This document shows positions 32,904 to 42,256 of a DNA stretch of 64,000 nt, in pieces. This DNA is from Sporosarcina sp. Te-1 (GTDB taxonomy: Bacteria > Bacillota > Bacilli > Bacillales_A > Planococcaceae). Every line of letters begins with the position of its first letter. The stretch's first letter is position 1. The DNA is taken from contig NZ_CP071798.1 of assembly GCF_017498505.1 (NCBI RefSeq), positions 4,079,501 through 4,143,500 of the forward strand. Reading direction: 5' to 3'. The position numbers and the translations under genes were made by a program. The notes beneath the pieces were generated by a model. It searched no databases, was not told where the DNA came from, and saw only the letters and a program-made list of their open reading frames with translations.

Positions 32904-33435
32904 CCTTTCCTTATAAAAGTTACATTCGTAGCCTATTGTAAGCCAGATAAAATATAAATCAACCGAAAAGATGAATTATTTTGATTTATTTCAAAAATGA
33001 ATCTTTTTATCTATTAAGCCTTATACAGAATAAGTGGAATTATTAGGTATTTGAGACTAAACAAACCCATTAATAGGATGTTGCTTGTGGAAAAATGCAT
33101 AGAAGCAGAGAAAGTAGAGGTGTGTTTTTCATGCGTTTGGTTGACAAAAGGGGGATGGAATAGAAAATCACAAGGCGTTTCATTGCGAAAAGGATGGCGC
33201 GTGGCTATTCTAATTTTTCCGGGATATCCACATACAATACCTACAGACCCGACAATATTTGCTGTAATAGACGATAGTTTTTCCTTTCTATTTTTTCTCT
33301 GGATACATATAAACGACGGCAGCTCCCATTACTCTTTTTTGTTTATCGCATTTAGGACATACATGCTGGTTCCATTGTGAGATCTTCCTTTATTTTTTAC
33401 TAGCTTCATTTATGATAGCTCACGAAAATGCCAAT
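32904..33435. other. Non-coding gap upstream of comK
   Basis: About 530 bp without a convincing gene. A 109-codon frame at 33051-33380 (+) lacks an RBS and family resemblance. On the minus strand, 33286-33375 could encode a short tail with CPKC and a VMGAAVVY run ending at TAG, but no start codon precedes it, so it may be a remnant of a zinc-ribbon protein gene. Confidence 0.5.
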
Positions 33436-33461
33436 TAAAAAGACCTTCCAATCGGAAGGTC
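33436..33461 (-). terminator. Terminator of the M20 amidohydrolase gene
   Basis: GACCTTCC-AATC-GGAAGGTC, followed on the minus strand by TTTTTAATT. Confidence 0.85.
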
Positions 33462-33468
33462 CCATCTA

Positions 33469-34635
33469 TTATTGATTTTGATATTCTATGGCCGCAGCCC
33501 CAAGTGTCTTCGCTGCGATGAGCATAGAGCGCTCATCGATGTCAAAGCGCGGATGGTGATGCGGGTAAGGATTGGTTGGCATGGCACCTGTAAAGAAGAA
33601 TGTGCCCGGCACTTTCTCGAGATAATAGGCGAAGTCTTCGCCACCCATTTGCGGTTTCGTTTCGACGACTGCCTGGATATCAGAGATCTGTTCAGCAACG
33701 TCTCTCAAAAACTCGGTTTCAGCCACGTGGTTCACGACGGCCGGATATCCTCGGAAGTATTCGAACTTGATTTCACAGTCGTTCGCTATTGCGGTGCCTT
33801 CTACAACACGCGCCATTTCCCGCTCCATCAGATCACGGATATCGGGATTGAATGTGCGAACTGTACCGCCAAGTTTCGCGGAATCCGCAATGACATTGAA
33901 GGCGTTGTCCGCGACAAAAGAGCCTACAGATAAGACTGCTGAATCGATTGGATCAACACGGCGGGAAACGAGTTGCTGTAAATTCATGACAAGCTGTGAC
34001 CCGATGAGGACAGCGTCTTTCGTTTGATGCGGCGAAGCGCCATGTCCGCCGGCACCCTGGACAGTGATCTCGAAACGGTCCGCTGCCGCCATGATAGGGC
34101 CGGCTAAGTATTCGACCGTTCCATAAGGGATGAGCGACCAAAGATGGGTTCCGAAAATGACATCGACTCCGTCCAGACAGCCATCCTCTATCATAGAAAT
34201 GGCGCCACCTGGAGCAAATTCCTCCGCATGCTGATGGATAAAGACATATTCACCGCTCAAGTTCTCACGCAGTTCATAGATCGCTTTTGCCAGCTGGAGC
34301 AGTGTAGCGGTATGTCCGTCATGACCGCAAGCATGCATCACGCCCGGCACGGTCGACTTGTAAGGCACGTCTTTTTCATCGTGAATCGGCAAAGCGTCGA
34401 AATCAGCACGCAGCGCGACCGTTTTTCCGGGACGCGCTCCTTTGACGCGGGCTACGACCCCGTTGCCGCCGACTCCGCTGCGTACTTCGACTCCAAGATC
34501 CGCATAGAAATCATGGATATATTGCGCCGTCTTCACTTCTTTGAATGATAGCTCTGGATGCATATGCAAGTGGCGTCGGATGACGACCATATCCTCGTAC
34601 GCTTGGTCCAATTTCTCGAACAATAGTTCATTCAT
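33469..34635 (-). CDS. M20-family amidohydrolase (N-acyl-amino acid / hippurate hydrolase type)
   Basis: The 388-residue cytosolic metallohydrolase removes acyl groups from N-acyl amino acids or similar amides. The family blocks are HMHPELSF, ADFDALPI, MHACGHDGHTA (metal His and Asp), HQHAEEFAPGG (Glu catalytic/metal pair), a dimerisation domain with GGHGASPHQ, and MGGEDFAYY near the end. ATG at 34635 sits 8 nt after GAGGGG; a TTG at 34641 is possible. Substrate is not predictable. It is monocistronic. Confidence 0.9.
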   Translation of the reverse strand: MNELLFEKLDQAYEDMVVIRRHLHMHPELSFKEVKTAQYIHDFYADLGVEVRSGVGGNGVVARVKGARPGKTVALRADFDALPIHDEKDVPYKSTVPGVMHACGHDGHTATLLQLAKAIYELRENLSGEYVFIHQHAEEFAPGGAISMIEDGCLDGVDVIFGTHLWSLIPYGTVEYLAGPIMAAADRFEITVQGAGGHGASPHQTKDAVLIGSQLVMNLQQLVSRRVDPIDSAVLSVGSFVADNAFNVIADSAKLGGTVRTFNPDIRDLMEREMARVVEGTAIANDCEIKFEYFRGYPAVVNHVAETEFLRDVAEQISDIQAVVETKPQMGGEDFAYYLEKVPGTFFFTGAMPTNPYPHHHPRFDIDERSMLIAAKTLGAAAIEYQNQ

Positions 34636-34720
34636 TTTCAAAACCCCTCTCCCGAAACATTTTCATTTTTCATATTATATCATATGTTTCGGGACCCGCA
34701 ATAAGTAGAAAGATAGGGGA

Positions 34721-35236
34721 TTATGCCTCATCTTCCCGTTTTGCTGTATACGTCGTAATATAGGAAGCGCTTGTAAAAATATGCGTCGTATTATCTACAA
34801 ATGCACGAGCTGCCTGCGGGTCATGCGCTTCTTTGAAAGCGGGCGAGTTTTTCCATTGGTCAAAATCGGAGGGACTGTTCCACTCCGTCATGACGATGTA
34901 CGTATCGGAATCGAGCGGCCGCAATAGCCGAAAGGCCACGAAGCCGGGCTGTGATTCGATTGCGCGGGCGCGTGTTGAAAAACGGTGTTCAAACACCGGA
35001 CGTCCTTCATCTGAAACCGGGATATTATTGCATACGAAGAAACCTTCCTCTTGAAGTTCCCCCGTGGCACTGATCACTTCATACCGCCGAGGTGTCTGGA
35101 ACACGGATTTGCCCTCCGTCTCATGCAGGAGAAGGGAGGAGCCGCTGCCATGCATGAGAATGATTTGCTTGGATGCATGCTTCTCTTTAATTTTTTCCAT
35201 AAAATCTCTTGTACCTGTTGTCATATAAATAAACAT
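34721..35236 (-). CDS. hmoB: Heme-degrading monooxygenase HmoB
   Basis: The 171-residue protein has a C-terminal antibiotic biosynthesis monooxygenase (ABM) ferredoxin-like domain (about 60-165) with the STRARAIESQPGFVAFRLL and TYIVMTEWNSPSDFDQW strands of IsdG-like heme oxygenases, plus an N-terminal extension seen in HmoB. It opens heme to release iron. It is divergent from hemE as in B. subtilis (yhgC next to hemEHY), so heme synthesis and breakdown genes share one intergenic region with a Fur-type box. ATG at 35236 follows AGGAGGG. Confidence 0.88.
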   Translation of the reverse strand: MFIYMTTGTRDFMEKIKEKHASKQIILMHGSGSSLLLHETEGKSVFQTPRRYEVISATGELQEEGFFVCNNIPVSDEGRPVFEHRFSTRARAIESQPGFVAFRLLRPLDSDTYIVMTEWNSPSDFDQWKNSPAFKEAHDPQAARAFVDNTTHIFTSASYITTYTAKREDEA

Positions 35237-35337
35237 TGACAAACCCTCCTTATCTAAGTGCACTAATCATATTTTCCCCGAAACGGCCGAATCAAACAAG
35301 CGATGACGAAATGATGGCGACCGTCCCGCACAAATTT

Positions 35338-35366
35338 ATGACAAACGGGTTCATTTGCTATACAAT
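35338..35366 (+). promoter_or_regulatory. Promoter of hemEHY
   Basis: ATGACA (35338-35343), a 17-bp spacer ending TTGCTA, and TACAAT (35361-35366). Confidence 0.5.
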
Positions 35367-35407
35367 CCGGCTATAGTCGTCTATATTGGAAGTCGGATAA
35401 CGATAAA

Positions 35408-35422
35408 TGATAATCATTATAA
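35408..35422. promoter_or_regulatory. Fur box between hmoB and hemE
   Basis: TGATAATCATTATAA differs from the 7-1-7 Fur consensus TGATAATNATTATCA at one base. It lies 20 bp before the hemE ATG and about 40 nt after the predicted hemE start of transcription, a blocking position for hemE. It is 172 bp from the hmoB start. Confidence 0.7.
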
Positions 35423-35441
35423 AGAAAGTGGGAATCGATTG

Positions 35442-36482
35442 ATGACAACATTTAACGATACACTGCTTCGCGCCGCGAGAGGCGAAAAAATTGACCATAC
35501 ACCGGTTTGGTATATGCGCCAGGCAGGACGTTCGCAGCCTGAATATCGAAAAATCAAAGAAAAATACTCCCTGGAAGAGATTACACACCAACCGGAACTA
35601 TGTGCTTATGTCACGAAATTGCCGGTCGACCAATACAATGTGGACGCCGCTATCCTTTATAAGGATATTGTCACTCCGCTCCCAGGCATCGGGGTAGATG
35701 TGAAAATCAAAGCGGGCGTCGGCCCAGTGATCTCCAATCCGATCCGAACTGTCCAAGATGTACATAATCTCGGGGACTTCTCGCCGGAGGACCATATCCC
35801 ATTCGTTACAGATACGATCAAGTTGCTTACAGAGGAGCAATTGAATGTGCCGCTGATCGGTTTTGCAGGCGCACCTTTCACCTTGGCGAGCTATATGATT
35901 GAAGGCGGCCCATCCCGCAGCTACAATTTAACAAAATCATTCATGGTATCCGAACCGGAAACTTGGTTCGCACTGATGGACAAACTTGCTGAAACGACCA
36001 TCACATACATTGAAGCGCAAGTAAACGCTGGGGCAAAGGCCATTCAAATTTTCGATTCCTGGGTAGGCGCATTGAATGTTGCTGATTATCGGATCTTCAT
36101 TAAACCGGTCATGACCCGCATCTTTTCGGAACTTCGTAAGCTGAATGTGCCCCTAATAACATTCGGTGTCGGTGCAAGCCACTTGGCGAATGAATGGCAT
36201 GACCTTCCTGTCGATGTAGTCGGGCTTGACTGGCGTCTTTCGATTAAAGAGGCGGGAGAAAGAGGATTGACGAAGCCATTACAAGGAAATCTCGACCCGT
36301 CCCTGTTACTTGCCGACTGGCATATTATTGAAGAGCGGGCAAAAGAGATCATTGAACAAGGTGTGGAGCACGGCAGCCATATTTTCAATTTAGGCCACGG
36401 CGTTTTCCCAGAAGTGCAACCGGCTACGTTGAAAAAGCTGACTGAGTTGATTCATGAATATAGTGCACAATTGAGAAAATAA
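35442..36482 (+). CDS. hemE: Uroporphyrinogen decarboxylase
   Basis: The 346-residue cytosolic enzyme converts uroporphyrinogen III to coproporphyrinogen III. The signature [13 protein letters not shown] near the N-terminus and [16 protein letters not shown] are clear; the conserved Asp, Tyr and His residues of the family are present ([24 protein letters not shown]). The chosen ATG at 35442 gives the family's normal N-terminus ([14 protein letters not shown]); the frame upstream to 35355 runs over the Fur box and is rejected. The RBS is modest (AGTGGGA). First gene of hemE-hemH-hemY. Confidence 0.96.
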   Translation: MTTFNDTLLRAARGEKIDHTPVWYMRQAGRSQPEYRKIKEKYSLEEITHQPELCAYVTKLPVDQYNVDAAILYKDIVTPLPGIGVDVKIKAGVGPVISNPIRTVQDVHNLGDFSPEDHIPFVTDTIKLLTEEQLNVPLIGFAGAPFTLASYMIEGGPSRSYNLTKSFMVSEPETWFALMDKLAETTITYIEAQVNAGAKAIQIFDSWVGALNVADYRIFIKPVMTRIFSELRKLNVPLITFGVGASHLANEWHDLPVDVVGLDWRLSIKEAGERGLTKPLQGNLDPSLLLADWHIIEERAKEIIEQGVEHGSHIFNLGHGVFPEVQPATLKKLTELIHEYSAQLRK

Positions 36483-36504
36483 TTCTACTAATGAGGTGAA
36501 CGAG

Positions 36505-37437
36505 ATGACGAAAAAGAAGATGGGCTTATTGGTAATGGCCTATGGCACACCATACAAAGAAGAGGATATCTTGCCGTATTATACGCATATCCGGCATGGA
36601 CGTCCGCCTGCTCCAGAACAATTGGAAGATTTGCGCAATCGCTATGAAGCGATCGGCGGAATTTCGCCGCTTGCCAAAATTACAGAAGATCAGGCGAACG
36701 CACTTGGCAGCCGTTTGAACGAAATGCAGAATGAGATCGAATTTACAGTGTATATCGGTCTAAAGCATATTACACCATTCGTGGAAGAGTCAGTCGAGCA
36801 AATGGCGAAGGATGGTATAAAAGAAGCGGTAACGATCGTACTGGCTCCGCATTATTCTTCTTTCTCCGTTAAATCCTATAACACGCGCGCCAAAGAGGAA
36901 GCGGAGAAGCATGGCATTTCGCTCACCTCAGTAGAAAGCTGGTATCAGCAGCCGAAATTTATTGCGTATTGGGCTGACAAAGTCCGTTCTACTTTCGATA
37001 GCATGAGTGCTGAAGAACGGGAAACAGCATGCCTGGTCGTCTCTGCCCACTCCTTACCGGAGAAAATCAAACAATTTGGCGATCCATACCCGGATCAATT
37101 GGCGGCAACTGCGGATTTGATCGCGAAAGCAGCTGAAGTGAAACACTACGCTGTCGGCTGGCAAAGTGAAGGGCAGACAGGAGAACCATGGCTCGGACCG
37201 GATGTCCAAGATTTGACACGTGATTTACATGAAAAACATGGGTATACATCATTTGTCTACACACCTGTCGGCTTTGTTTCCGATCATTTGGAAGTGCTCT
37301 ATGACAACGACCATGAGTGCAAGGTCGTTTGTGATGAAATTGGTGCGGCCTACCACCGTCCCGCAATGCCAAACACAAACCCGTTATTTATTGAAGCGAT
37401 GGCGGATGCGGTGCTTGGTCAGATCGAATCAGCCTGA
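36505..37437 (+). CDS. hemH: Coproporphyrin ferrochelatase
   Basis: This 310-residue enzyme inserts Fe(II) into coproporphyrin III in the Gram-positive branch of heme synthesis. The motifs [34 protein letters not shown] (His region) and [17 protein letters not shown] (Glu region) match the short monofunctional bacterial form. The ATG at 36505 follows GAGGTG. The stop TGA overlaps an ATG of the following reading frame, and hemY is translated from an ATG 21 bp further on. Confidence 0.96.
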   Translation: MTKKKMGLLVMAYGTPYKEEDILPYYTHIRHGRPPAPEQLEDLRNRYEAIGGISPLAKITEDQANALGSRLNEMQNEIEFTVYIGLKHITPFVEESVEQMAKDGIKEAVTIVLAPHYSSFSVKSYNTRAKEEAEKHGISLTSVESWYQQPKFIAYWADKVRSTFDSMSAEERETACLVVSAHSLPEKIKQFGDPYPDQLAATADLIAKAAEVKHYAVGWQSEGQTGEPWLGPDVQDLTRDLHEKHGYTSFVYTPVGFVSDHLEVLYDNDHECKVVCDEIGAAYHRPAMPNTNPLFIEAMADAVLGQIESA

Positions 37438-37457
37438 TGACAGGAAGTGATCATGAG

Positions 37458-38879
37458 ATGGAAGAGCAAAACAAGAAGGTCGTCATCGTCGGCGGCGGGA
37501 TAACAGGTTTGACAGCCGCCTTCTACCTTCAGAAAGAAGTGGCGGAAAAAGGATTAGATGTGGAAATCCTCCTTATCGAGGCATCCAATCGGCTTGGCGG
37601 TAAAATACAGACGGTCCGCCGAGATGGTTTCATTATTGAACGGGGGCCGGATTCGTTTTTGATTCGGAAGAAAAGCATGGACATCCTGGCCAAGGATCTT
37701 GGCGTCGATGATCAGCTTGTGCGCAATGCAACGGGACAAGCATACGTCCTCGTAAATGATAAGCTGCACCCGATTCCGGCGGGGTCCGTTATGGGAATTC
37801 CGACGCAGATGGGACCGTTTTTCAAGTCGGATCTCTTTTCCGTCGCAGGCAAGCTGCGGGCAGCAGGCGACATCGTCTTATCCCGCTCCGGCGTGGATGG
37901 GGACCAATCGCTTGGTTCGTTTTTCCGTAGACGCTTTGGAGGGGAACTCGTCGAGAATTTAATTGAGCCGCTGCTATCCGGTGTCTATTCCGGCGACATT
38001 GATCATATGAGCCTCGAAGCGACCTATCCACAATTTTATGCGGTTGAGAAAAAACATAGAAGCTTGATTCTCGGAATGAAAAAGACGACTCCGAAACAGG
38101 TTCCGCAAAAAAATGGACACGGTGCATCCAAAGAAGGGGCGTTTCATTCTTTCCGCTACGGTTTGGAGACGATTGTTGAGGCCGCGGAACGTGCGCTTAA
38201 GCCGGACATGGTGCTGAAAGGCGTAAGGGTAGAGAGGATCGAGCAAACGGATGACCAATCTGTGCTCCATTTGAATAACGGCAGAAAAGTGACAGCGGAT
38301 GCGGTCATTTTGACAACAGATCACGTGACGACAAGTCAGTTGTTTGCCTCTCACGGCGTGTTGCAAGGCTTGGGGGACATTCCGACGACTTCCGTTGCAA
38401 CAGTCGCCCTGGCGTTTCCAGAAGAAGCAGTCGTTCAAGATATGGAAGGAACAGGATTCCTTGTATCCAGACGCAGCGATTATTCTATTACGGCTTGCAC
38501 ATGGGTTCATCGGAAATGGCCAACGACCACGCCGGCTGGAAAAGTTTTATTGCGTGCTTTCGTAGGAAAAGTCGGTGACGAAACAATTGTCGATTTGCCG
38601 GATGAGGAAATCGAAAAAATTGTTCTAGCTGATCTAAGCCGGATTATCACCATTAAAGGCAAGCCGGATTTCTCTGTCATAACTCGATTTAAAGAGGATC
38701 GGCCGCAGTATAGGGTCGGCCACAAAGAACGAATCCGGACAGCGAGGGCAGAGTTGCAGCAGAAGTTTCCGAATATCAAACTAGCAGGGGCTTCATATGA
38801 TGGCGTTGGATTGCCAGACTGCATAGATCAGGGCAAAGCAGCTGTCGAAGAAGTGTTGGTTGATCTGTTCAAAAAGTAA
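37458..38879 (+). CDS. hemY: Coproporphyrinogen III oxidase (HemY type)
   Basis: The 473-residue FAD enzyme oxidises coproporphyrinogen III to coproporphyrin III. It opens with the dinucleotide-binding motif VVIVGGGITGLTAAFYL, then EASNRLGGKIQTV and GFIIERGPDSFL, and ends with the FAD-binding tail GASYDGVGLPDCIDQGKAAVE, closely matching B. subtilis HemY (470 residues). The start at 37458 has AGGAAGTGA at 7 nt; the ATG at 37437 overlaps the hemH stop but lacks an RBS. Together with the ferrochelatase this confirms the coproporphyrin-dependent pathway. Confidence 0.96.
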   Translation: MEEQNKKVVIVGGGITGLTAAFYLQKEVAEKGLDVEILLIEASNRLGGKIQTVRRDGFIIERGPDSFLIRKKSMDILAKDLGVDDQLVRNATGQAYVLVNDKLHPIPAGSVMGIPTQMGPFFKSDLFSVAGKLRAAGDIVLSRSGVDGDQSLGSFFRRRFGGELVENLIEPLLSGVYSGDIDHMSLEATYPQFYAVEKKHRSLILGMKKTTPKQVPQKNGHGASKEGAFHSFRYGLETIVEAAERALKPDMVLKGVRVERIEQTDDQSVLHLNNGRKVTADAVILTTDHVTTSQLFASHGVLQGLGDIPTTSVATVALAFPEEAVVQDMEGTGFLVSRRSDYSITACTWVHRKWPTTTPAGKVLLRAFVGKVGDETIVDLPDEEIEKIVLADLSRIITIKGKPDFSVITRFKEDRPQYRVGHKERIRTARAELQQKFPNIKLAGASYDGVGLPDCIDQGKAAVEEVLVDLFKK

Positions 38880-38898
38880 TAGCGTTCCCCTCCAGTCC

Positions 38899-38926
38899 AA
38901 GGGCTGCCCTGTGCAGTCCTTTCTTT
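38899..38926 (+). terminator. Terminator of hemEHY
   Basis: AAGG-G-CTGC pairs with GCAG-T-CCTT around CCTGT, then TCTTTATT. Confidence 0.65.
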
Positions 38927-38949
38927 ATTCACGCGAAAAGGGGGATTTG

Positions 38950-39807
38950 ATGAAAAGACTACTTATTATAAGTTTGGTTGTTTTACTGATGGCAGGTTGT
39001 TCGATCAGCAAAGAGAAATCAGCAGTTTTTCCAGAAGATGAATTTTTTCTCATCGGTCATCGTGGAGCTTCTGCCTATGTCCCTGAGAATACTTTGGCCT
39101 CTTTTGCTTTGGCAGAAGACTTGGGGGCCGATTATATCGAGCTGGACATTCATGAAACAAAAGATGGCAAGCTTGTTGTCATGCATGACAAAGACGTATC
39201 CCGTACTACCGAGGGCCATGGCAATATCGAAACATTTACACTCGATGAATTGAAATCCTTGTCCATTGTCGAACGCAAGAAAGACAAAGAAACTGTTCTG
39301 GGGCCATCCGAAAGTATGGCGGTGCCCACATTGCAAGAAGTATTTGACCAATTCGGGGACTCCTTGAATTATGTAGTAGAATTAAAGAATCCGAGTCGTT
39401 ATCCTAATATCGAAAAAAAGCTTGTTCAGCAATTGGAAGAGAACGATTTGATTCAAAAGGATAAGAAAGGCAGGCCGCGAGCGGTCATCCACTCATTTAG
39501 CGAGAAGGCGCTCCAGCGTGTCCATAAAATAAATCCAGACATTCCGCTTCTGCAGCTTATTTCCTTCGACGAAGGGGAAGAAGCCGAACTGTCGAAGAAA
39601 AAAATTACCAAGTTGCTTTCCTATGCGGACGGTATTGGGGTCAGTTACGAAGCGCTCACACCGCCCTTCGTGAATTACATGCACGAAAAAGGGCTGGCTG
39701 TTTTCGCCTATACCGTCAACGATCCGGAAGTTGCGTTGCGATTACAAGCCATGGGTCTCAATGGAATCCATACTGATAAACCCGATTTGGTGGAGCGAGA
39801 AAAATAG
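38950..39807 (+). CDS. Glycerophosphodiester phosphodiesterase lipoprotein
   Basis: The 285-residue enzyme is secreted and lipid-anchored (lipobox MAGC, Cys17). The GDPD TIM barrel shows IGHRGASAYVPENTLASF, IELDIHETKDGKLVVMHD (metal Glu/Asp and catalytic His), VVELKNP and TVNDPEVALRLQAMGLNGIHTDKPDL. It hydrolyses glycerophosphodiesters outside the cell, for example from lipids or teichoic acid, to glycerol-3-phosphate and an alcohol. The ATG at 38950 follows GGGGGATTTG. It sits behind hemY but after a terminator-like hairpin, so it is probably separate. Confidence 0.93.
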   Translation: MKRLLIISLVVLLMAGCSISKEKSAVFPEDEFFLIGHRGASAYVPENTLASFALAEDLGADYIELDIHETKDGKLVVMHDKDVSRTTEGHGNIETFTLDELKSLSIVERKKDKETVLGPSESMAVPTLQEVFDQFGDSLNYVVELKNPSRYPNIEKKLVQQLEENDLIQKDKKGRPRAVIHSFSEKALQRVHKINPDIPLLQLISFDEGEEAELSKKKITKLLSYADGIGVSYEALTPPFVNYMHEKGLAVFAYTVNDPEVALRLQAMGLNGIHTDKPDLVEREK

Positions 39808-39840
39808 AAGGGGCCGTCCTCATGGGACAGCCCCTTCCTT
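39806..39840 (+). terminator. Terminator of the GDPD gene
   Basis: GAAGGGGC-CGTCC pairs with GGACA-GCCCCTTC around an ATGG-type loop. The T-run is short, so it may rely on stem strength. Confidence 0.65.
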
Positions 39841-39876
39841 ATGGGAAAGGCTAGATGCCTGTCCACCACTTGTCCA

Positions 39877-40221
39877 TTAAAGGACTGGCGTCAATTCTGA
39901 ATTCAACACACGTTGTGCTGTAATAATGACGCCGGAAGCGGTCCGGCCATATGCTGTATAAATTCCGCCAGCTTGGTTCGGAACGATTTCCGTTTCATAT
40001 TGATGCGCACCGCCGATCAGACTTAATGTAACAAATCCAGAAGCATTAGCGCCCACATTAAAGTTAGAGGAGTTAATTAGCTGTCTTGTCCCATTCAGCC
40101 TGAACACTCGGACAACGCCGGTCAAAGGTCCTCCGGTGCGGTTCAAGATTTTCACTCGTACCGTAGTGGCATTAGCCGGTTGGTTCCCCATGTTCTCGAT
40201 AGGTCCAGTTGTCAATGGCAT
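39877..40221 (-). CDS. Hypothetical beta-rich protein
   Basis: This 114-residue protein matches no family I recognise. It has no signal peptide, no Cys, and many alternating hydrophobic stretches rich in Asn, Thr, Gly and Val (TTVRVKILNRTGGPLTGVVRV, GFVTLSLIGG), which suggests a small beta-sandwich. Proteins of this kind occur in Bacillales spore or surface layers, but that is only a guess. The start is well supported by GGAGGTGATTGTAC before the ATG at 40221. Confidence 0.6.
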   Translation of the reverse strand: MPLTTGPIENMGNQPANATTVRVKILNRTGGPLTGVVRVFRLNGTRQLINSSNFNVGANASGFVTLSLIGGAHQYETEIVPNQAGGIYTAYGRTASGVIITAQRVLNSELTPVL

Positions 40222-40375
40222 GTACAATCACCTCCTGACTGCTCTATTGAATCTGCAGATTCTGTTTCATACTATGTAGGGCGAAGAGAGAGTGATGGGG
40301 AGCTTGTACTAGTTTAGGTAGATAAACCAGAAAAAAACGACCTCCTGTTGATACTAGGAAGTCGTTTACTAACGA

Positions 40376-40588
40376 TCGGTAACGGTGACAGTCATGTTGC
40401 TCCTCCAGATTCTTCTAATACACAAACGTTTAAACTTAATTCGCCAAAATGGAGCAAGCTTCAGATGCAACTTTTTGAAGTACGCTATATTACATTCATC
40501 CCATTGGACCTGTGGCAAACTTTCTGCTTCTCCCGGACTGCTCTTTAAATGGCGGAAAATTAGTTTGAGTAAAAGACCAATTACTTTA
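40376..40588 (-). pseudogene. Possible decayed third yhfH copy in a gene-poor gap
   Basis: On the minus strand a stretch near 40415-40376 can be read as EEQHDC in the same DNA context (GGAGGAGCAACATGA) as EEQHEC of the two yhfH genes upstream, but the frame is broken by a stop a few codons earlier and by frameshifts. The N-terminal half is not recognisable. The rest of the 367-bp gap 40222-40588 shows no other feature. Confidence 0.35.
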
Positions 40589-40717
40589 TCATTGTAAGTC
40601 GTTGCACTCTTCGCATGTATTGCTGTAGCATTCATGTTGCTCCTCGATCTCTTCCCCGCAAGCCATACAAGTTTTAGGCGGCAGGTTTTTGAAAAATTCC
40701 ACAACGTTTTCAAGCAT
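40589..40717 (-). CDS. yhfH: YhfH family small zinc-ribbon-like protein, copy 1
   Basis: The 42-residue protein has the sequence pattern MLENVVEFFKNLPPK, then CMAC, EEQHECY and CEEC, with paired cysteines suited to bind one zinc. It matches YhfH of B. subtilis, which is also encoded next to lplJ. Function is unknown. ATG at 40717 lies 9 nt after AAGGAG; stop TGA at 40589. A near-identical copy lies directly upstream, and a shared upstream element (CTGTTATATGACAA) shows that gene and promoter were duplicated together. Confidence 0.88.
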   Translation of the reverse strand: MLENVVEFFKNLPPKTCMACGEEIEEQHECYSNTCEECNDLQ

Positions 40718-40861
40718 TCCATTCAACTCCTTATAGTATGACTAATTTCTTCTTGAAAAATGTTTGGTAACAGATTAGATAAAAATAGACCACGTGGATG
40801 AAGGGATGCAGCTCTAAAAGAAGGCGTTTTTGTATTATAACTAGATTAAAATATGCATTTG

Positions 40862-41100
40862 TCATATAACAGCGTGGGTAAAAAAATTACAACACATTGC
40901 ACTCATCGCATTTATTGCTGTAGCACTCGTGTTGCTCGTCGATGTCCTTGCCGCATTTCTCACATTGTTTAGCCGGGAGATTTTTAAAAAACTCCACAAT
41001 ATTTTCAAGCATTGAGTTCATCTCCTTTCTTTGTGTTATAACGAATGAAAAAATGATCACTTGTCATATAACAGAGAGGCTAAAAAAATATAGTTAGTAC
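40862..41100 (-). repeat. Duplicated upstream element of the yhfH genes
   Basis: On the minus strand TTTTTTTA-[C/G]CC...CTGTTATATGACAA occurs at about 41096-41063 (upstream of copy 2) and at about 40887-40856 (upstream of copy 1). It marks the unit of the tandem duplication and may contain the promoter. Confidence 0.6.
40887..41012 (-). CDS. yhfH: YhfH family small zinc-ribbon-like protein, copy 2
   Basis: The 41-residue paralogue of the previous gene has the same plan: MLENIVEFFKNLPAK, then CEKC, DEQHECY and CDEC, ending at TAA 40887. About 30 of 41 positions are identical to copy 1. AAAGGAG lies 9 nt before the ATG at 41012; the ATG at 41021 abuts that RBS and is rejected. The element CTGTTATATGACAA is present about 45-60 bp upstream, as it is upstream of copy 1. 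Confidence 0.88.
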   Translation of the reverse strand: MLENIVEFFKNLPAKQCEKCGKDIDEQHECYSNKCDECNVL

Positions 41101-41239
41101 ATCTACCAAACTCCTTTAATTTGTTGTACAACTAGAATTGATTAAGACGTAGTGTATTATAACAAGAATCTTTTGTCAACACTTTTGGATGCCATTCGGA
41201 TAAAATGAAATTGGATATTAGATATAGGGAGCGATTAGC

Positions 41240-42232
41240 ATGTATTTCATTGATAATAAAGGAATTACCGATCCACGGATCAACTTGGCGATAGAAGAGT
41301 ACGCCTTAAAGACAATGGACATAGACAAGGACTCGTATTTGCTGTTCTATATTAACGAGCCGTCCATCATTATCGGCCGCAATCAAAACACTGTTGAAGA
41401 GATTAATACGGAATATGTCGATGCAAACGGTATCCACGTTGTCCGTCGATTGTCTGGAGGCGGTGCGGTCTATCACGATTTAGGGAACTTGAACTATAGT
41501 TTCATTACAAAAGATGATGGGGAGTCTTTCCGCAATTTCAAGAAGTTCACGGAGCCTGTTATCAAAGCCTTAGCTGAAATGGGAGTGAAAGCAGAACTGC
41601 TTGGCCGGAATGATATTCTAGTGGAAGGGCGAAAAGTGTCCGGAAACGCGCAATTTGCTACACAAGGCCGTTTGTACAGCCACGGAACACTTATGTTTGA
41701 TACGGAAATCGAACGAGTGGTGTCCGCTTTGAAAGTGAAGAAGGACAAGATCGAATCAAAAGGCATCAAGTCGATCCGCAGCCGGGTCGCTAATATTTCG
41801 GAGTTCATTGAAGAGTCGATGATAATTGAACAATTCCGTCAACGCATTCTAAACTCCATTTTTAATGGAGAAGAGAACATCCAATACGTGGAATTAACTG
41901 AAGAGGACTGGGACAACATCCGCCAGCTGTCTGCGGAACGATATGGCAACTGGGACTGGAATTACGGTAAATCACCGAAATGCAATATGCAGCATTCCCA
42001 TCGATTCCCGGTTGGCGGAATCGACGTCCGTCTGCAAGTGAATAAAGGAAAAATCGACGAGGTCCATATTTACGGAGATTTCTTCGGCGTTGGTGAAGTG
42101 GCAGTGATCGAGGAGAGCTTGAAAGATGTCCAATACGATCGCGAGTCCATCACCAAAGCCTTGGATTCTCTTGATATCCCGACCATCCTCGGTGGCATAA
42201 CGAAAGAGGAATTCGTCAATCTGATCTACTAA
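41240..42232 (+). CDS. lplJ: Lipoate-protein ligase
   Basis: The 330-residue cytosolic enzyme activates lipoate with ATP and attaches it to E2 and GcvH domains. The LplA/B domain shows EEYALKTM, IGRNQNTVEEIN, VVRRLSGGGAVYHDLGNLNYSF (RR-GGGAV-H motif), KVSGNAQF and SHGTLMFDTEIE, and there is a C-terminal accessory domain (about 245-330). Synteny with yhfH supports LplJ. GGGAGCG precedes the ATG, and a perfect terminator follows. Confidence 0.95.
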   Translation: MYFIDNKGITDPRINLAIEEYALKTMDIDKDSYLLFYINEPSIIIGRNQNTVEEINTEYVDANGIHVVRRLSGGGAVYHDLGNLNYSFITKDDGESFRNFKKFTEPVIKALAEMGVKAELLGRNDILVEGRKVSGNAQFATQGRLYSHGTLMFDTEIERVVSALKVKKDKIESKGIKSIRSRVANISEFIEESMIIEQFRQRILNSIFNGEENIQYVELTEEDWDNIRQLSAERYGNWDWNYGKSPKCNMQHSHRFPVGGIDVRLQVNKGKIDEVHIYGDFFGVGEVAVIEESLKDVQYDRESITKALDSLDIPTILGGITKEEFVNLIY

Positions 42233-42256
42233 ACCCGGCACTCGCCGGGTTTTTTC
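42232..42256 (+). terminator. Terminator of lplJ
   Basis: AACCCGGC-ACTC-GCCGGGTT followed by TTTTT. Confidence 0.92.

Noticed and set aside
33051..33380. 109-codon open frame upstream of the M20 gene
   Set aside because: No RBS, composition unlike neighbours, no recognisable family.
40369..40722. 117-codon minus-strand frame
   Set aside because: It is a shifted reading across the yhfH copy 1 gene; the real protein is the 42-residue frame with conserved cysteines.
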